Assembly (NCBI GenBank): GCA_017394865.1
Contig: JAFPWT010000005.1
Location: 1-37,436, forward strand
Reading direction: 5' to 3'
Source of the DNA: Bacteroidales bacterium
GTDB taxonomy: Bacteria > Bacteroidota > Bacteroidia > Bacteroidales > F082
DNA length: 37,436 bases
The position numbers were made by a program, and so were the translations under genes. Below are positions 30,609-37,436 of this stretch, piece by piece; position 1 is the stretch's first letter; the number at the start of each line of letters is the position of its first letter. Under the pieces are notes generated by a model. The model was not told where the DNA came from. It was given only the letters and a program-made list of their open reading frames with translations, and searched no databases.

Positions 30609-31544
30609 ATGGATAACAACTATAACAATCTTTCACTCATGCAACTGATCTTCAAATGGAAGTGGCACCTTCTCATCATCACTGTGGTTGCAGCCATTTG
30701 TGGAGCGATCTTTTCCAGCGCTACTTTTGTCACGCCACTCTACAAATCCGAAGCCGTTGCCTATCCTGCCAACATCAGTCCTTATTCTGACGAAAGTGAG
30801 ACCGAGCAGATGCTCCAGATCATCAACTCGCAATCCATCGCCGACTCCATCATCGAGAAGTATAACCTCTGGGCTGACTACGGCATCGACCGCAACTACA
30901 AATACGCCAAGACGTACATGATGAACGAGTACCACGACAAGATCAGGATCAGCAAGACCCCTTACGAAGCTGTCTCCATCACCGTCCGCGACAAAGACCC
31001 GCAAGTGGCCTGCGACATTGCAAAAGACGTCCTTCATTTCTACGATCTGAAGGTTGCCAAACTGCACCGCGACAAGGCGAAAGAAGTGGTTGACATGTAT
31101 GCGCATCAACTGGAGCTGAAACAGAAGGACATCGACGCCATGAAAGGACGCCTGTCGGAACTGGGCAGCACCTATGGCTTGGCCAACTACGAGCAACAGA
31201 GTAAGGAAGTCACCAAAGGCTACATCAACGGCTCGGCAAAAGCTGCAGAGATGAAGCGTAACCTGGAACAGTACGGCCCCGAATCCATCGACTTGGAGAA
31301 CAAAATCATCGCCGAAGCCACGGCCTACGTCGATGTCAAATTGGACTACGAACAACAATTGAGGATCTATAACGCTGATCTCACTTTCTCCAATATCATC
31401 ACCGAGCCTTATCCAGCCGACAAAAAGTCATACCCTGTAAGATGGGTTGTGGTCACACTCAGCGCTTTGGGTGCCCTGCTGCTCAGTATTTTGGTTCTTT
31501 TCGTCATTGAAAACAGAAAGAAGTTCGCCTCCGCCAAGTCATGA
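30609..31544 (+). CDS. Wzz-like chain length determinant protein 2
   Basis: From ATG 30609 (MDNNYNNLSLMQLIFKWKW) the protein has 311 residues. The frame opens earlier at ATG 30459, inside the preceding gene, giving 50 more residues that are basic and Thr/Pro-rich. The shorter start gives the same spacing to the first membrane helix as in the upstream paralogue and is preferred. The layout is two membrane segments with a helical domain between them, and SETEQMLQIINSQSI and KSYPVRWVVVTL match the same points of the upstream protein. The two are clearly a tandem duplication that has diverged. Its stop overlaps the next ATG (ATGA). Confidence 0.75.
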   Translation: MDNNYNNLSLMQLIFKWKWHLLIITVVAAICGAIFSSATFVTPLYKSEAVAYPANISPYSDESETEQMLQIINSQSIADSIIEKYNLWADYGIDRNYKYAKTYMMNEYHDKIRISKTPYEAVSITVRDKDPQVACDIAKDVLHFYDLKVAKLHRDKAKEVVDMYAHQLELKQKDIDAMKGRLSELGSTYGLANYEQQSKEVTKGYINGSAKAAEMKRNLEQYGPESIDLENKIIAEATAYVDVKLDYEQQLRIYNADLTFSNIITEPYPADKKSYPVRWVVVTLSALGALLLSILVLFVIENRKKFASAKS

Positions 31545-33010
31545 GCAAAAAAGCTAAAATAGCATGGCTTTACCTCATTGCAGCACTCTTTGTTGCCGTG
31601 GCAATGTACTTGTTGGTCAACAAGAACAACTACCTGTTCTTTGCCCTTCCAGCGGTACTTGGCATATTGCTGCTTTATGTATTCTCCCTTGACAAGGTGA
31701 TGATGCTCATCAGCTTCTTGGTACCACTTTCCGTGACGCTGAGTGAATTCGAGCAGTTGGCCGTATCACTGCCAGCAGAGCCTCTGCTGGCGGGTTTGCT
31801 GATCATGTTCATCGCCAAACTACTTTATGACGGGCACTATGATCTGAAAATCGCACGACATCCCATAGCCATAGTGATTTACTGCATGTTTCTCTGGATG
31901 ACGGTCACCACCATCACCAGTGAGATGCCCTTGGTATCCATCAAATTCATCGTGTCGAGGCTGTGGTTTATTGTCCCCTCTTTCTTCTTCTGCGCCCTTC
32001 TATTCAAGAAGCCCAAGAACATCGATTGGATGATCTGGCTTTATATGGCGAGCCTCTGCATCGTGGTGGTCTATACCACCATCATCCATGCCCAGCACGG
32101 GTTCGACAACAACTCCGCGCACTGGGTGATGTCGCCTTTCTACAACGACCACACCGCTTATGGAGCAGCACTGGCCATCTATCTTATTCTCGCCATCACC
32201 TATGTCTTTATTCCAGGCATTAAGCTTCGCCGAAAGATCATCATTTTAGGTGTCGTGGCTCTTCTCAGCCTCGCTATGGTGCTTTCGAGCTGCCGTGCCG
32301 CATGGGTTAGCCTGGTTGCCGCACTCGGCGTGCTGATTTGTGTGCTCCTGAAGATCAAGTTCAGATGGATTTTCTCTGCTTTGGTGATCCTCGTCGGACT
32401 CTTTTTCACCTTCCAGCATCAGATCATTGACTCGTTGGAGCATAACAACCAAGACGCTTCAGGTGACATCATGGAGAACATCCAATCCATCACCAACATC
32501 TCCACCGATGCTTCCAACTTGGAACGTTTCAACCGATGGAACTCCGCTATTTGCCTCTTCAACGAACGTCCCGTGTTTGGTTGGGGACCTGGGACATACC
32601 AATTCGTCTATGCTCCTTATCAGAACTCGAAAGACAAGACTATCATCAGCACCAATGCCGGCGATGGAGGCAATGCCCACAGCGAATATATCGGTCCTTT
32701 GGCCGAACAAGGTGTCGTTGGCAGCATCTTGGTCTTAGCGTTGGTCATCACTGTGGTCTACACGGGTTTGAAGGCCTATCACAGGGCAAAAAACAAGAAA
32801 GCCAAAGTGCTCGTTTTGGGAGCCACCCTGGCTTTCTTCAGTTACTTTGTTCACGGGTTCCTGAACAACTTCCTTGATACCGATAAGCTTGCCGTTCCTG
32901 TTTGGAGCCTTGCCGCGCTTATCGCCGTCATCGATTTGTATTATTCAAATCAAGACGACTTTACGGAAGTCACTCAAAATCAACTAACTCAACCTCAAAA
33001 ACAAGATTAG
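31541..33010 (+). CDS. O-antigen ligase/polymerase family membrane protein
   Basis: The 489-residue protein has about ten to twelve membrane segments and the Wzy_C/WaaL region: SSCRAAWVSLVAALGVL, then the large periplasmic loop with FGWGPGTYQFVYAPYQ and GNAHSEYIGPLAEQGVVGS. Such proteins polymerise repeat units or ligate glycans to lipid or protein. Coupling to the Wzz-like gene by ATGA supports Wzx/Wzz/Wzy-dependent assembly. Its last 13 or so codons overlap the convergent FKBP gene (41 bp). Confidence 0.87.
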   Translation: MSKKAKIAWLYLIAALFVAVAMYLLVNKNNYLFFALPAVLGILLLYVFSLDKVMMLISFLVPLSVTLSEFEQLAVSLPAEPLLAGLLIMFIAKLLYDGHYDLKIARHPIAIVIYCMFLWMTVTTITSEMPLVSIKFIVSRLWFIVPSFFFCALLFKKPKNIDWMIWLYMASLCIVVVYTTIIHAQHGFDNNSAHWVMSPFYNDHTAYGAALAIYLILAITYVFIPGIKLRRKIIILGVVALLSLAMVLSSCRAAWVSLVAALGVLICVLLKIKFRWIFSALVILVGLFFTFQHQIIDSLEHNNQDASGDIMENIQSITNISTDASNLERFNRWNSAICLFNERPVFGWGPGTYQFVYAPYQNSKDKTIISTNAGDGGNAHSEYIGPLAEQGVVGSILVLALVITVVYTGLKAYHRAKNKKAKVLVLGATLAFFSYFVHGFLNNFLDTDKLAVPVWSLAALIAVIDLYYSNQDDFTEVTQNQLTQPQKQD

Positions 33011-33842
33011 AGTAAGCAGGGATCGGGCCATTGTCGCGTGTTCCGTATGCTAAATCGAAGGGGATATAAAGGATACCCTTCTCACCTTTCGTCATCAGGG
33101 CGATACCCTCGTCCCAGCCTTTAATCACCCTACCGACACCAAGCGGAAATGCAATGGGTTCGCCACGTTCCACCGAGGAATCGAACACCGTTCCGTCAAG
33201 GAGTTTTCCTGTGTAATGGACTTTGACTTCCTTCTTGAAGCCCGGTTTGGGACCTCTGCCCTTCTTTGTGCAAACATAATAGATTCCGCTTCCGTGACGG
33301 TTTTCTTCTTTAACACCATTGGCAGCCAAGTAGGCTTCAAACTCTTCTTGTGACTTTTGAGCCAAGGCAGCCTGCTCCTCTTGCATCTTCTGCGTATAAG
33401 CCGCTTGAGACATGGCATCGTCAATAGTGACCTCCCAACGCAGGAAGTCTCCAGGTTTGATATAAGGAGGCAACTCAACGGCTCTGAACTGCTTTTTGAA
33501 AGTAGAGTCGGCACTGATCATGAACGACATGGAGTCACCGACATGCATCATTGCGAAAGCCTCGTAGATATCACCAGGGAACAGAGATTCATGCACCTGG
33601 TCGATAGCACGCTCAGGAAGGGCTGTCGTTGTAAACAACAACGAGTCGTTAATGTAATAGGCAAGTCTCGGATGAATGATGTCACCCATCTGAACCGGAT
33701 TACCGGTTCCTTCGGTAATTTTCTTGTAATACAGTCCTGTTTCTGTCCGAGTGTACCCCGGGAACGACGGATTCTGATCACAGGAGAGTAACATTACTGA
33801 AAGCAGGAAGCACGTGGCCACCATAAACAAAATCTTTTTCAT
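32970..33842 (-). CDS. FKBP-type peptidyl-prolyl isomerase lipoprotein (two FKBP-like domains)
   Basis: The 290-residue protein is a lipoprotein (LLSC, Cys21). Residues about 35-145 form a degenerate FKBP-like domain. A helical linker (AAYTQKMQEEQAALAQ) leads to a canonical FKBP domain at about 185-290, with KVHYTGKLLDGTVFDSSVERG, FPLGVGRVIKGWDEGI and the aromatic pocket residues. It should speed prolyl isomerisation in exported proteins. Related proteins occur among gliding/T9SS-associated lipoproteins of the phylum. It overlaps the convergent ligase gene at its 3' end and follows a second FKBP lipoprotein by 30 bp. Confidence 0.9.
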   Translation of the reverse strand: MKKILFMVATCFLLSVMLLSCDQNPSFPGYTRTETGLYYKKITEGTGNPVQMGDIIHPRLAYYINDSLLFTTTALPERAIDQVHESLFPGDIYEAFAMMHVGDSMSFMISADSTFKKQFRAVELPPYIKPGDFLRWEVTIDDAMSQAAYTQKMQEEQAALAQKSQEEFEAYLAANGVKEENRHGSGIYYVCTKKGRGPKPGFKKEVKVHYTGKLLDGTVFDSSVERGEPIAFPLGVGRVIKGWDEGIALMTKGEKGILYIPFDLAYGTRDNGPIPAYSNLVFEVELVDFE

Positions 33843-33872
33843 CGTACGAATGTTTTTATTGAATTTAAGATA

Positions 33873-34400
33873 TTATTCTACTTTTTCGATTTTCAGATAA
33901 TAAATAAGTGTTGCCCTACTTGGCACTCTATTTTGGTCTCCAAGGATTCCATATCCCAGATGCGAAGGGACAATGACCCAAGCGCCATCGCCTTCACGGA
34001 GCAACCTTACCGCTTCGTCAAGTCCGGATGGCACCTCGCTCCTGCTGACCACAAACTCCATCAGTCCGTCTTTTTCCGACGAATAAACCACATCGCCAAC
34101 CAGGTCATACAGCACATAGTCTATCGTCACCTTCTGTCCCGGCTGGATAAGCGATCCTTTACCCTCTTCAACGATTTGATAACGAACCCCTGTGCCTGTT
34201 GATGTCATCTCCAGTTGGTGTCTTCGCACATAATTGCCGATGTCCTCTTCCTCATCGTTGACCATATAACGGTTAGCCCGCTCAAGGCTCTCTCTTATCT
34301 GACGTTCCGAAGACGTCTGATCAGGCTTTTGCACTGCTTCCTGGCAGGAACACAGTAAGCCGCAAACAGCCAAAACAATGAGGGCTCGTATTATTTTCAT
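33873..34400 (-). CDS. FKBP-like lipoprotein (GldI-related type)
   Basis: From ATG 34400 (MKIIRALIVLAVCGLLCSC) the protein has 175 residues with a lipobox at Cys19; the frame extends further upstream, but that region lies in the nrnA-like gene. A single FKBP-type domain (about 70-175) is seen: QPGQKVTIDYVLYDLVGDVVYSS, SGLDEAVRLLREGDGAWVIVPSHLGYG. It is less conserved than its neighbour. It resembles the lipoproteins named GldI in gliding Bacteroidetes, but without other gld genes here the name is not justified. It starts 4 bp after the nrnA-like stop. Confidence 0.82.
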   Translation of the reverse strand: MKIIRALIVLAVCGLLCSCQEAVQKPDQTSSERQIRESLERANRYMVNDEEEDIGNYVRRHQLEMTSTGTGVRYQIVEEGKGSLIQPGQKVTIDYVLYDLVGDVVYSSEKDGLMEFVVSRSEVPSGLDEAVRLLREGDGAWVIVPSHLGYGILGDQNRVPSRATLIYYLKIEKVE

Positions 34401-34404
34401 TTTG

Positions 34405-35433
34405 TCATTTATTGATAAGGAGTTCCTTATATTCAGGAAGTATGCGGTGTAACTTCTCCAACGCCGCATCCATCGAACAATTTAACGTTCCTCCTGCCGC
34501 ATTCGTATGTCCACCACCATTAAAATACTTCTGGGCCAGCTCGTGTACCGAGAAACTACCCTTTGATCGGAAGGAGAATCGTATCACACCTTGACGTTCG
34601 GTCACCAGCACTGACATCCGCATCTTTTTCATGGACAGCGGATAGTTTACAACGCCCTCGGTATCACCAACTTGATAATCGAATTGTGACAATTCCTCTT
34701 TACTCAGTGAAATGATCGCTGTAGCGTATTCATCCAGAATTTCCATCTTGTTGCTGATGGAATAACCCAGAAGACGAAGGCGGTTCTCAGAAAAAGTGTC
34801 GTATACCAGTTGATGAATTTGGTTGTAGGATGGTGCCTTTTCTATCAACTTGGCGCAAATGGAGAAAGTCTCGGGATGGAAGATCGAATGGGCGAACGAC
34901 CCTGTATCAGTCACAATGCCGACCAGAAGATTGGTAGCGATAGCATCGTCAAGGTATTGTTCCCCGTAATGAAGGATGATCTCGGCGACAAGTTCCGAGG
35001 TGCTGGACACTTCTGTTTCCGACAAAGCACAGCGAAACTGAGACATATCGGCATCACGGTGGTGGTCAATCAAAATTTTGTCGATATTCAGGTTTTCAAG
35101 GGTATTCCTAATGGCTCCTGAGCGGCTGATATGATTGAAATCGAGGACAAACAAGGCGTCTGAAGCCTTAAGAATACTGTCGCATTGATCAGGATCCTTG
35201 TCGTACACATGGATGGAAGAGGCGCCGGGCATCCAAGCCAGGAAATCCGGGAAATCATTGGGGACGATGACCTCTACAGCGTGTCCGAGTTTTTGAAGCA
35301 TCTGTGAAAATGCCAACGAGGATCCTATGGCATCGCCGTCAGGGTTGACGTGGGACAATACGGTAAACCGGCTTGGGGTGTGAATCACCTCGTTGAAGGA
35401 TGTGAAAAACTGATCTCTGGTCATAATCGACAT
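34405..35433 (-). CDS. DHH-family phosphoesterase (NrnA-like oligoribonuclease/pAp phosphatase)
   Basis: The protein has about 342 residues from ATG 35433 (MSIMTRDQFF); ATG 35424 is also possible. The upstream TTG at 35445 falls within a -7 promoter element and is rejected. It has the DHH domain (LSHVNPDGDAIGSSLA, VLDFNHISRSG, ILIDHHRD) and the C-terminal DHHA1 domain with KYFNGGGHTNAAGG. NrnA-type enzymes degrade nanoRNAs and dephosphorylate pAp. On the minus strand TATTTTTG at 35450-35443 gives a nearly leaderless transcript. Two FKBP lipoproteins follow on the same strand. Confidence 0.9.
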   Translation of the reverse strand: MSIMTRDQFFTSFNEVIHTPSRFTVLSHVNPDGDAIGSSLAFSQMLQKLGHAVEVIVPNDFPDFLAWMPGASSIHVYDKDPDQCDSILKASDALFVLDFNHISRSGAIRNTLENLNIDKILIDHHRDADMSQFRCALSETEVSSTSELVAEIILHYGEQYLDDAIATNLLVGIVTDTGSFAHSIFHPETFSICAKLIEKAPSYNQIHQLVYDTFSENRLRLLGYSISNKMEILDEYATAIISLSKEELSQFDYQVGDTEGVVNYPLSMKKMRMSVLVTERQGVIRFSFRSKGSFSVHELAQKYFNGGGHTNAAGGTLNCSMDAALEKLHRILPEYKELLINK

Positions 35434-35442
35434 AATAATCTG

Positions 35443-35450
35443 CAAAAATA
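35443..35450 (-). promoter_or_regulatory. -7 element of the nrnA-FKBP operon
   Basis: TATTTTTG on the minus strand ends 9 bases before ATG 35433 (18 before 35424), so the mRNA would have an extremely short leader. No clear -33 TTG was seen. Confidence 0.45.
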
Positions 35451-35497
35451 CAGATTATTCTCAATCGAAGAACACCTATTAATAATATATAGGGAAA

Positions 35498-35989
35498 TCA
35501 GCGCGGAGAAAAGTGCTCAAAGGTACCGTCATCGTAAAGGATCACCATTGATTTTACAGTAGACTTGACGGTAGATTTGGGTTGCTTGGAGGGGAGATCC
35601 GGTTTAACAACACTTTGAGTTGGAGTTTCAACAACATTTTGAGCTGAGGATTCAACAACTCTTTGAGTTGAGGGTTCAACAGCAGGGCCAAAGGGGATTT
35701 CCGGAGCAATGGGATCTGTTTTTACGACAGGAGGGGTTGTATCTTTAACAGGAGGGGTTACATCTTTTTTATAAGGCTCTGAGGTTGTCATTGGGCCTTT
35801 TCCAAAGATAATCCAGTCGAGATTATACTCTGGGAAATTCTCTTTGATTTTTTTTACGAAGTCGAGGCTAGGTTGGTTTCGACCTGAAAGGATATGGGAA
35901 ATTCCTGAAGGTTGTATGCCAAGAAGTTCGGCGAAGTCGGAGGCCTTAAGGTTTTTGGCTCTCATGATATGAGCGATGCGGTCTTTCAT
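35498..35989 (-). CDS. XRE-type helix-turn-helix regulator with repeat linker
   Basis: The 163-residue protein has an N-terminal XRE/HTH domain (about 1-62): ASDFAELLGIQPSGISHILSGRNQPSLDFVKKI, followed by YNLDWIIFGKGPM. A Pro/Thr/Val low-complexity linker (about 68-145) is encoded by tandem DNA repeats, and a short conserved-looking tail MVILYDDGTFEHFSPR ends the chain. It should bind palindromic DNA as a dimer. Its promoter carries the palindrome TTTTTAC-AAAA-GTAAAAA over the -7 element, and two similar palindromes lie 300-370 bp upstream, which suggests autoregulation. The target genes are unknown. Confidence 0.85.
   Translation of the reverse strand: MKDRIAHIMRAKNLKASDFAELLGIQPSGISHILSGRNQPSLDFVKKIKENFPEYNLDWIIFGKGPMTTSEPYKKDVTPPVKDTTPPVVKTDPIAPEIPFGPAVEPSTQRVVESSAQNVVETPTQSVVKPDLPSKQPKSTVKSTVKSMVILYDDGTFEHFSPR
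35606..35677. repeat. 24-nt tandem repeat (x3) in the XRE gene linker
   Basis: Three adjacent 24-bp units begin at 35606, 35630 and 35654, each starting AACAAC and containing TTTGAG(T/C)TG. They encode variants of an eight-residue unit STQ-x-VVE-x on the minus strand. A separate 21-bp repeat (x2) with ACAGGAGGGGTT lies at about 35730-35771 in the same linker. Confidence 0.8.
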
Positions 35990-36023
35990 AATGTCCCAAT
36001 TTTTTTGTTTTTCACACTTAAAT

Positions 36024-36041
36024 TTTTTACAAAAGTAAAAA
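36024..36041. promoter_or_regulatory. Candidate operator TTTTTAC-AAAA-GTAAAAA at the XRE promoter
   Basis: A perfect 7-bp inverted repeat spaced by AAAA overlaps the -7 element of the XRE gene. A second inverted pair, TTACAAAAA (36050-36058) and TTTTTGTAA (36076-36084), lies just upstream. The core TTAC-N4-GTAA recurs at 36331 and 36390. Confidence 0.5.
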
Positions 36042-36061
36042 TAAATATCTTACAAAAACAA
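36030..36061 (-). promoter_or_regulatory. Promoter of the XRE gene
   Basis: On the minus strand TTG at 36061-36059, 21 bases, then TACTTTTG at 36037-36030. Transcription is predicted to begin near 36025, about 35 nt before ATG 35989. Confidence 0.6.
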
Positions 36062-36330
36062 AAATATGAATTTTATTTTTGTAAATTATTTTAATTGATT
36101 TATTCTCTTAATAAGAAACACGAGATAAATGTAAATAAATTATTAATTATTAGCTAGTTATGTTTTTTTATTAAAATGACATTAAATTTGTGCCAACAAT
36201 GAAAAAAGTTTAAGATTTTAATGTAGGTAACATTATTTAAATATCTGATTTATTGTTATTTAAATTAAAAAAATGCCGTTTTTTGAGAATTTTACGTTCA
36301 ATCAGGTGATTTACGTGTCTAATATTTTGG

Positions 36331-36343
36331 TTACGTATGTAAA
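36331..36343. promoter_or_regulatory. Palindrome TTACGTATGTAAA, copy 1
   Basis: TTAC-GTAT-GTAA is a palindromic core in a long non-coding AT-rich region. The identical 13-mer recurs 59 bp downstream. It is a candidate binding site for the XRE protein. Confidence 0.5.
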
Positions 36344-36389
36344 CAATATATATAATTAACTGATTATAAAGTATTTATTAATTTTTGTT

Positions 36390-36402
36390 TTACGTATGTA
36401 AA
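36390..36402. promoter_or_regulatory. Palindrome TTACGTATGTAAA, copy 2
   Basis: Identical to the 13-mer at 36331; here the match to TTTAC-N4-GTAAA is complete (36389-36402). A near match TTAC-AAAA-GTGG follows at 36414-36425. Confidence 0.5.
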
Positions 36403-36779
36403 AATCGAGGTAGTTACAAAAGTGGCGGTAAAAAAATCGCGAATCCGAGGCTTTCGTGAGTTACGTTGTGGTTTTATATGGTTCAAAAACAGGTACGCTG
36501 AGACGGTCTAAAAATGGCTTTAACGCCCCTCTCCTTTTTTCCAGGTATTCCTATTTCTTTTTCCAGACAATCCCGTTTCTTTTTTTCGCATGCTGGAAGC
36601 CTGTCTGGGACAATACCTTCTTATGGAAACCTGTCTGGAACCAACACCTATTAATATATAAGAAGGCTTTCTTTTGCTGTTGGGAAAAGCCCTTCAAATA
36701 TTTTTTCGCTTGGTTGAAAAATTATTTTATTGATAATCAAATCCTTGAATTTTTTTTGAAAAAAAAGTTAAAAAAAAAC

Positions 36780-36809
36780 TTGCGCGTAATGTTTTTTGCT
36801 GTATTTTTG
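36780..36809 (+). promoter_or_regulatory. rRNA operon promoter
   Basis: TTG at 36780-36782, exactly 19 bases, then TATTTTTG at 36802-36809, with A-tracts immediately upstream that resemble an UP element. It precedes the 16S gene by about 165 nt, which is the expected leader size. Confidence 0.75.
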
Positions 36810-36850
36810 CAGTCCCAAACAACGAGAGGGATAGTGCGGTTGAGTTTGGA

Positions 36851-36860
36851 TGTTCTTTGA
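36851..36860 (+). promoter_or_regulatory. boxA-like antitermination site in the rRNA leader
   Basis: TGTTCTTTGA resembles the NusB/NusE-binding boxA (consensus TGCTCTTTA) and lies about 40 nt into the predicted rRNA leader, as expected for rRNA antitermination. Confidence 0.5.
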
Positions 36861-36977
36861 AAACTTGAGGCCAGCATAAGTCCGAGACGGTGAGCCGAGA
36901 GGCTGTACTGTTTCGAGAGTAAGGTAAAGAATCATAGCGGAGCCCTTAATCAGGAAAAAATTAAGTACAACAATAAT

Positions 36978-37436
36978 ACAATGAAGAGTTTGATCCTGGC
37001 TCAGTATGAACGCTAGCGGCAGGCCTAATACATGCAAGTCGAACGGGAAGAGCCCTTCGGGGTTCTGAGAGTGGCGCACGGGTGCGTAACGCGTATGCAA
37101 CCAACCCCTTTCCGGGGGACAGCCGGTGGAAACGCCGGGTAATACCCCATGTTGATGCAGGAAGACATCTTCCAGCATTGAAAGACCTCGGTCGGAGAGG
37201 GACGGGCATGCGTCCCATTAGCTAGTTGGCGGGGCGACGGCCCACCAAGGCTACGATGGGTAGGGGATCTGAGAGGACGGTCCCCCACACTGGTACTGAG
37301 ACACGGACCAGACTCCGACGGGAGGCAGCAGTAAGGAATATTGGGCAATGGGGGGAACCCTGACCCAGCCATGCCGCGTGAGGGATGTAGGCCCTACGGG
37401 TCGTGAACCTCTTTTGTTCGGGGACAAGGACGCCCA
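36978..37436 (+). rRNA. 16S ribosomal RNA (5' part, runs off the window)
   Basis: The 27F primer site AGAGTTTGATCCTGGCTCAG begins at 36985, which puts E. coli position 1 near 36978. About 459 nt are present. Conserved blocks follow in order: CATGCAAGTCGAACGG, the GGCGGACGGGTGCGTAA-like region (here GTGGCGCACGGGTGCGTAACGC), GGAGGCAGCAGTAAGGAATATTGGGCAATG, and CCATGCCGCGTG. The AAGGAATATTGG(G/T)CAATG segment is typical of Bacteroidetes. The 338F/341F site reads ACTCCGACGGGAGG where ACTCCTACGGGAGG is nearly universal. Confidence 0.97.

Larger units (their letters stand above)
36085..36779. other. AT-rich non-coding region between XRE gene and rRNA operon
   Basis: No convincing gene is seen here. 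The open frame at 36456-36860 has a Phe/Lys/Trp-rich composition and covers the rRNA promoter, so it is not credible. The region holds the TTACGT sites, and two 22-bp direct repeats (36536-36557, 36558-36579, both starting TTTTTCCAG and ending TTTC). It also holds a pair of imperfect copies of GGAA(G/A)CCTGTCTGG (about 36595 and 36625) that are partly complementary to the CCAGACA of the second repeat. Long A and T tracts just before 36780 look like an upstream activating (UP-like) region for the rRNA promoter. Confidence 0.6.

Noticed and set aside
35606-35677. CRISPR-like array
   Set aside because: The three 24-bp units are directly adjacent with no spacers and lie in frame within the XRE gene.
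36456-36860. 134-codon open frame before the 16S gene
   Set aside because: It is full of Phe, Lys and Trp from T and A tracts, and it covers the well-formed rRNA promoter and boxA-like site. It does not look like a protein.

Overview
The window comes from a member of the Bacteroidetes, most likely an uncultured gut- or rumen-type member of the order Bacteroidales. The evidence is a 16S rRNA gene that starts near 36978 and runs off the end, with a Bacteroidetes-like 5' region. Other signs are many promoters of the TTG-N19-22-TAnnTTTG class, lipoproteins with Bacteroidetes-style lipoboxes, a type IX secretion C-terminal domain on a CotH protein, and almost no Shine-Dalgarno sequences. Most genes are fairly GC-rich. 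The stretches at 5.25-5.9 kb, 11.93-12.98 kb and 36.0-36.8 kb are clearly AT-richer.

Layout. 1-4330 (+): a run of accessory enzymes (AlkZ-like winged-helix protein, nitroreductase, a wrecked yjdI-type ferredoxin gene, YjdJ-type acetyltransferase, class-C serine hydrolase lipoprotein, flavin-reductase-like lipoprotein, small unknown). 4341-5917: a small defence locus, an Abi_2 (AbiD/AbiF) HEPN gene on the minus strand. It is preceded by a promoter and a strong hairpin followed by a T tract, and behind these lie gene debris. 5918-8400: a secreted FecR-like protein, a TIGR04076 protein and an EamA transporter. 8.4-14.7 kb: housekeeping and related genes (rpsP, phosphatase-like protein, YebC, degenerate cyclase-like protein, rfbD, WG-repeat lipoprotein, phosphohexomutase). 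14.8-17.6 kb (-): nth, recA and a TPR lipoprotein. 17.6-23.8 kb (+): pnuC, EamA, LolD-like ATPase, a TPR/coiled-coil exported protein, cysteine desulfidase-like protein and tatC. 23.8-27.8 kb (-): clpS, relA-type (p)ppGpp synthetase and a T9SS-secreted CotH protein. 27.9-33.0 kb (+): a compact polysaccharide export cluster (Wzx-like flippase, two tandem Wzz-like proteins, O-antigen ligase/polymerase). 33.0-36.0 kb (-): two FKBP lipoproteins, an NrnA-like DHH phosphoesterase and an XRE regulator. 36.0-37.4 kb: about 1 kb of AT-rich non-coding DNA with repeated palindromes, then an rRNA promoter, leader and the 16S gene.

The most promising unexplained signals are these: the structured RNA candidate directly upstream of the Abi_2 gene, which resembles the abiF-type RNA/toxin arrangement; a set of TTTAC-N4-GTAAA palindromes at the promoter of the XRE gene and again 300-400 bp upstream of it; several proteins that keep a family fold but have lost catalytic residues (phosphatase-like, cyclase-like, HD domain of RelA); heptamer repeats between genes; and a substitution in the usually invariant 16S 338F/341F primer site.
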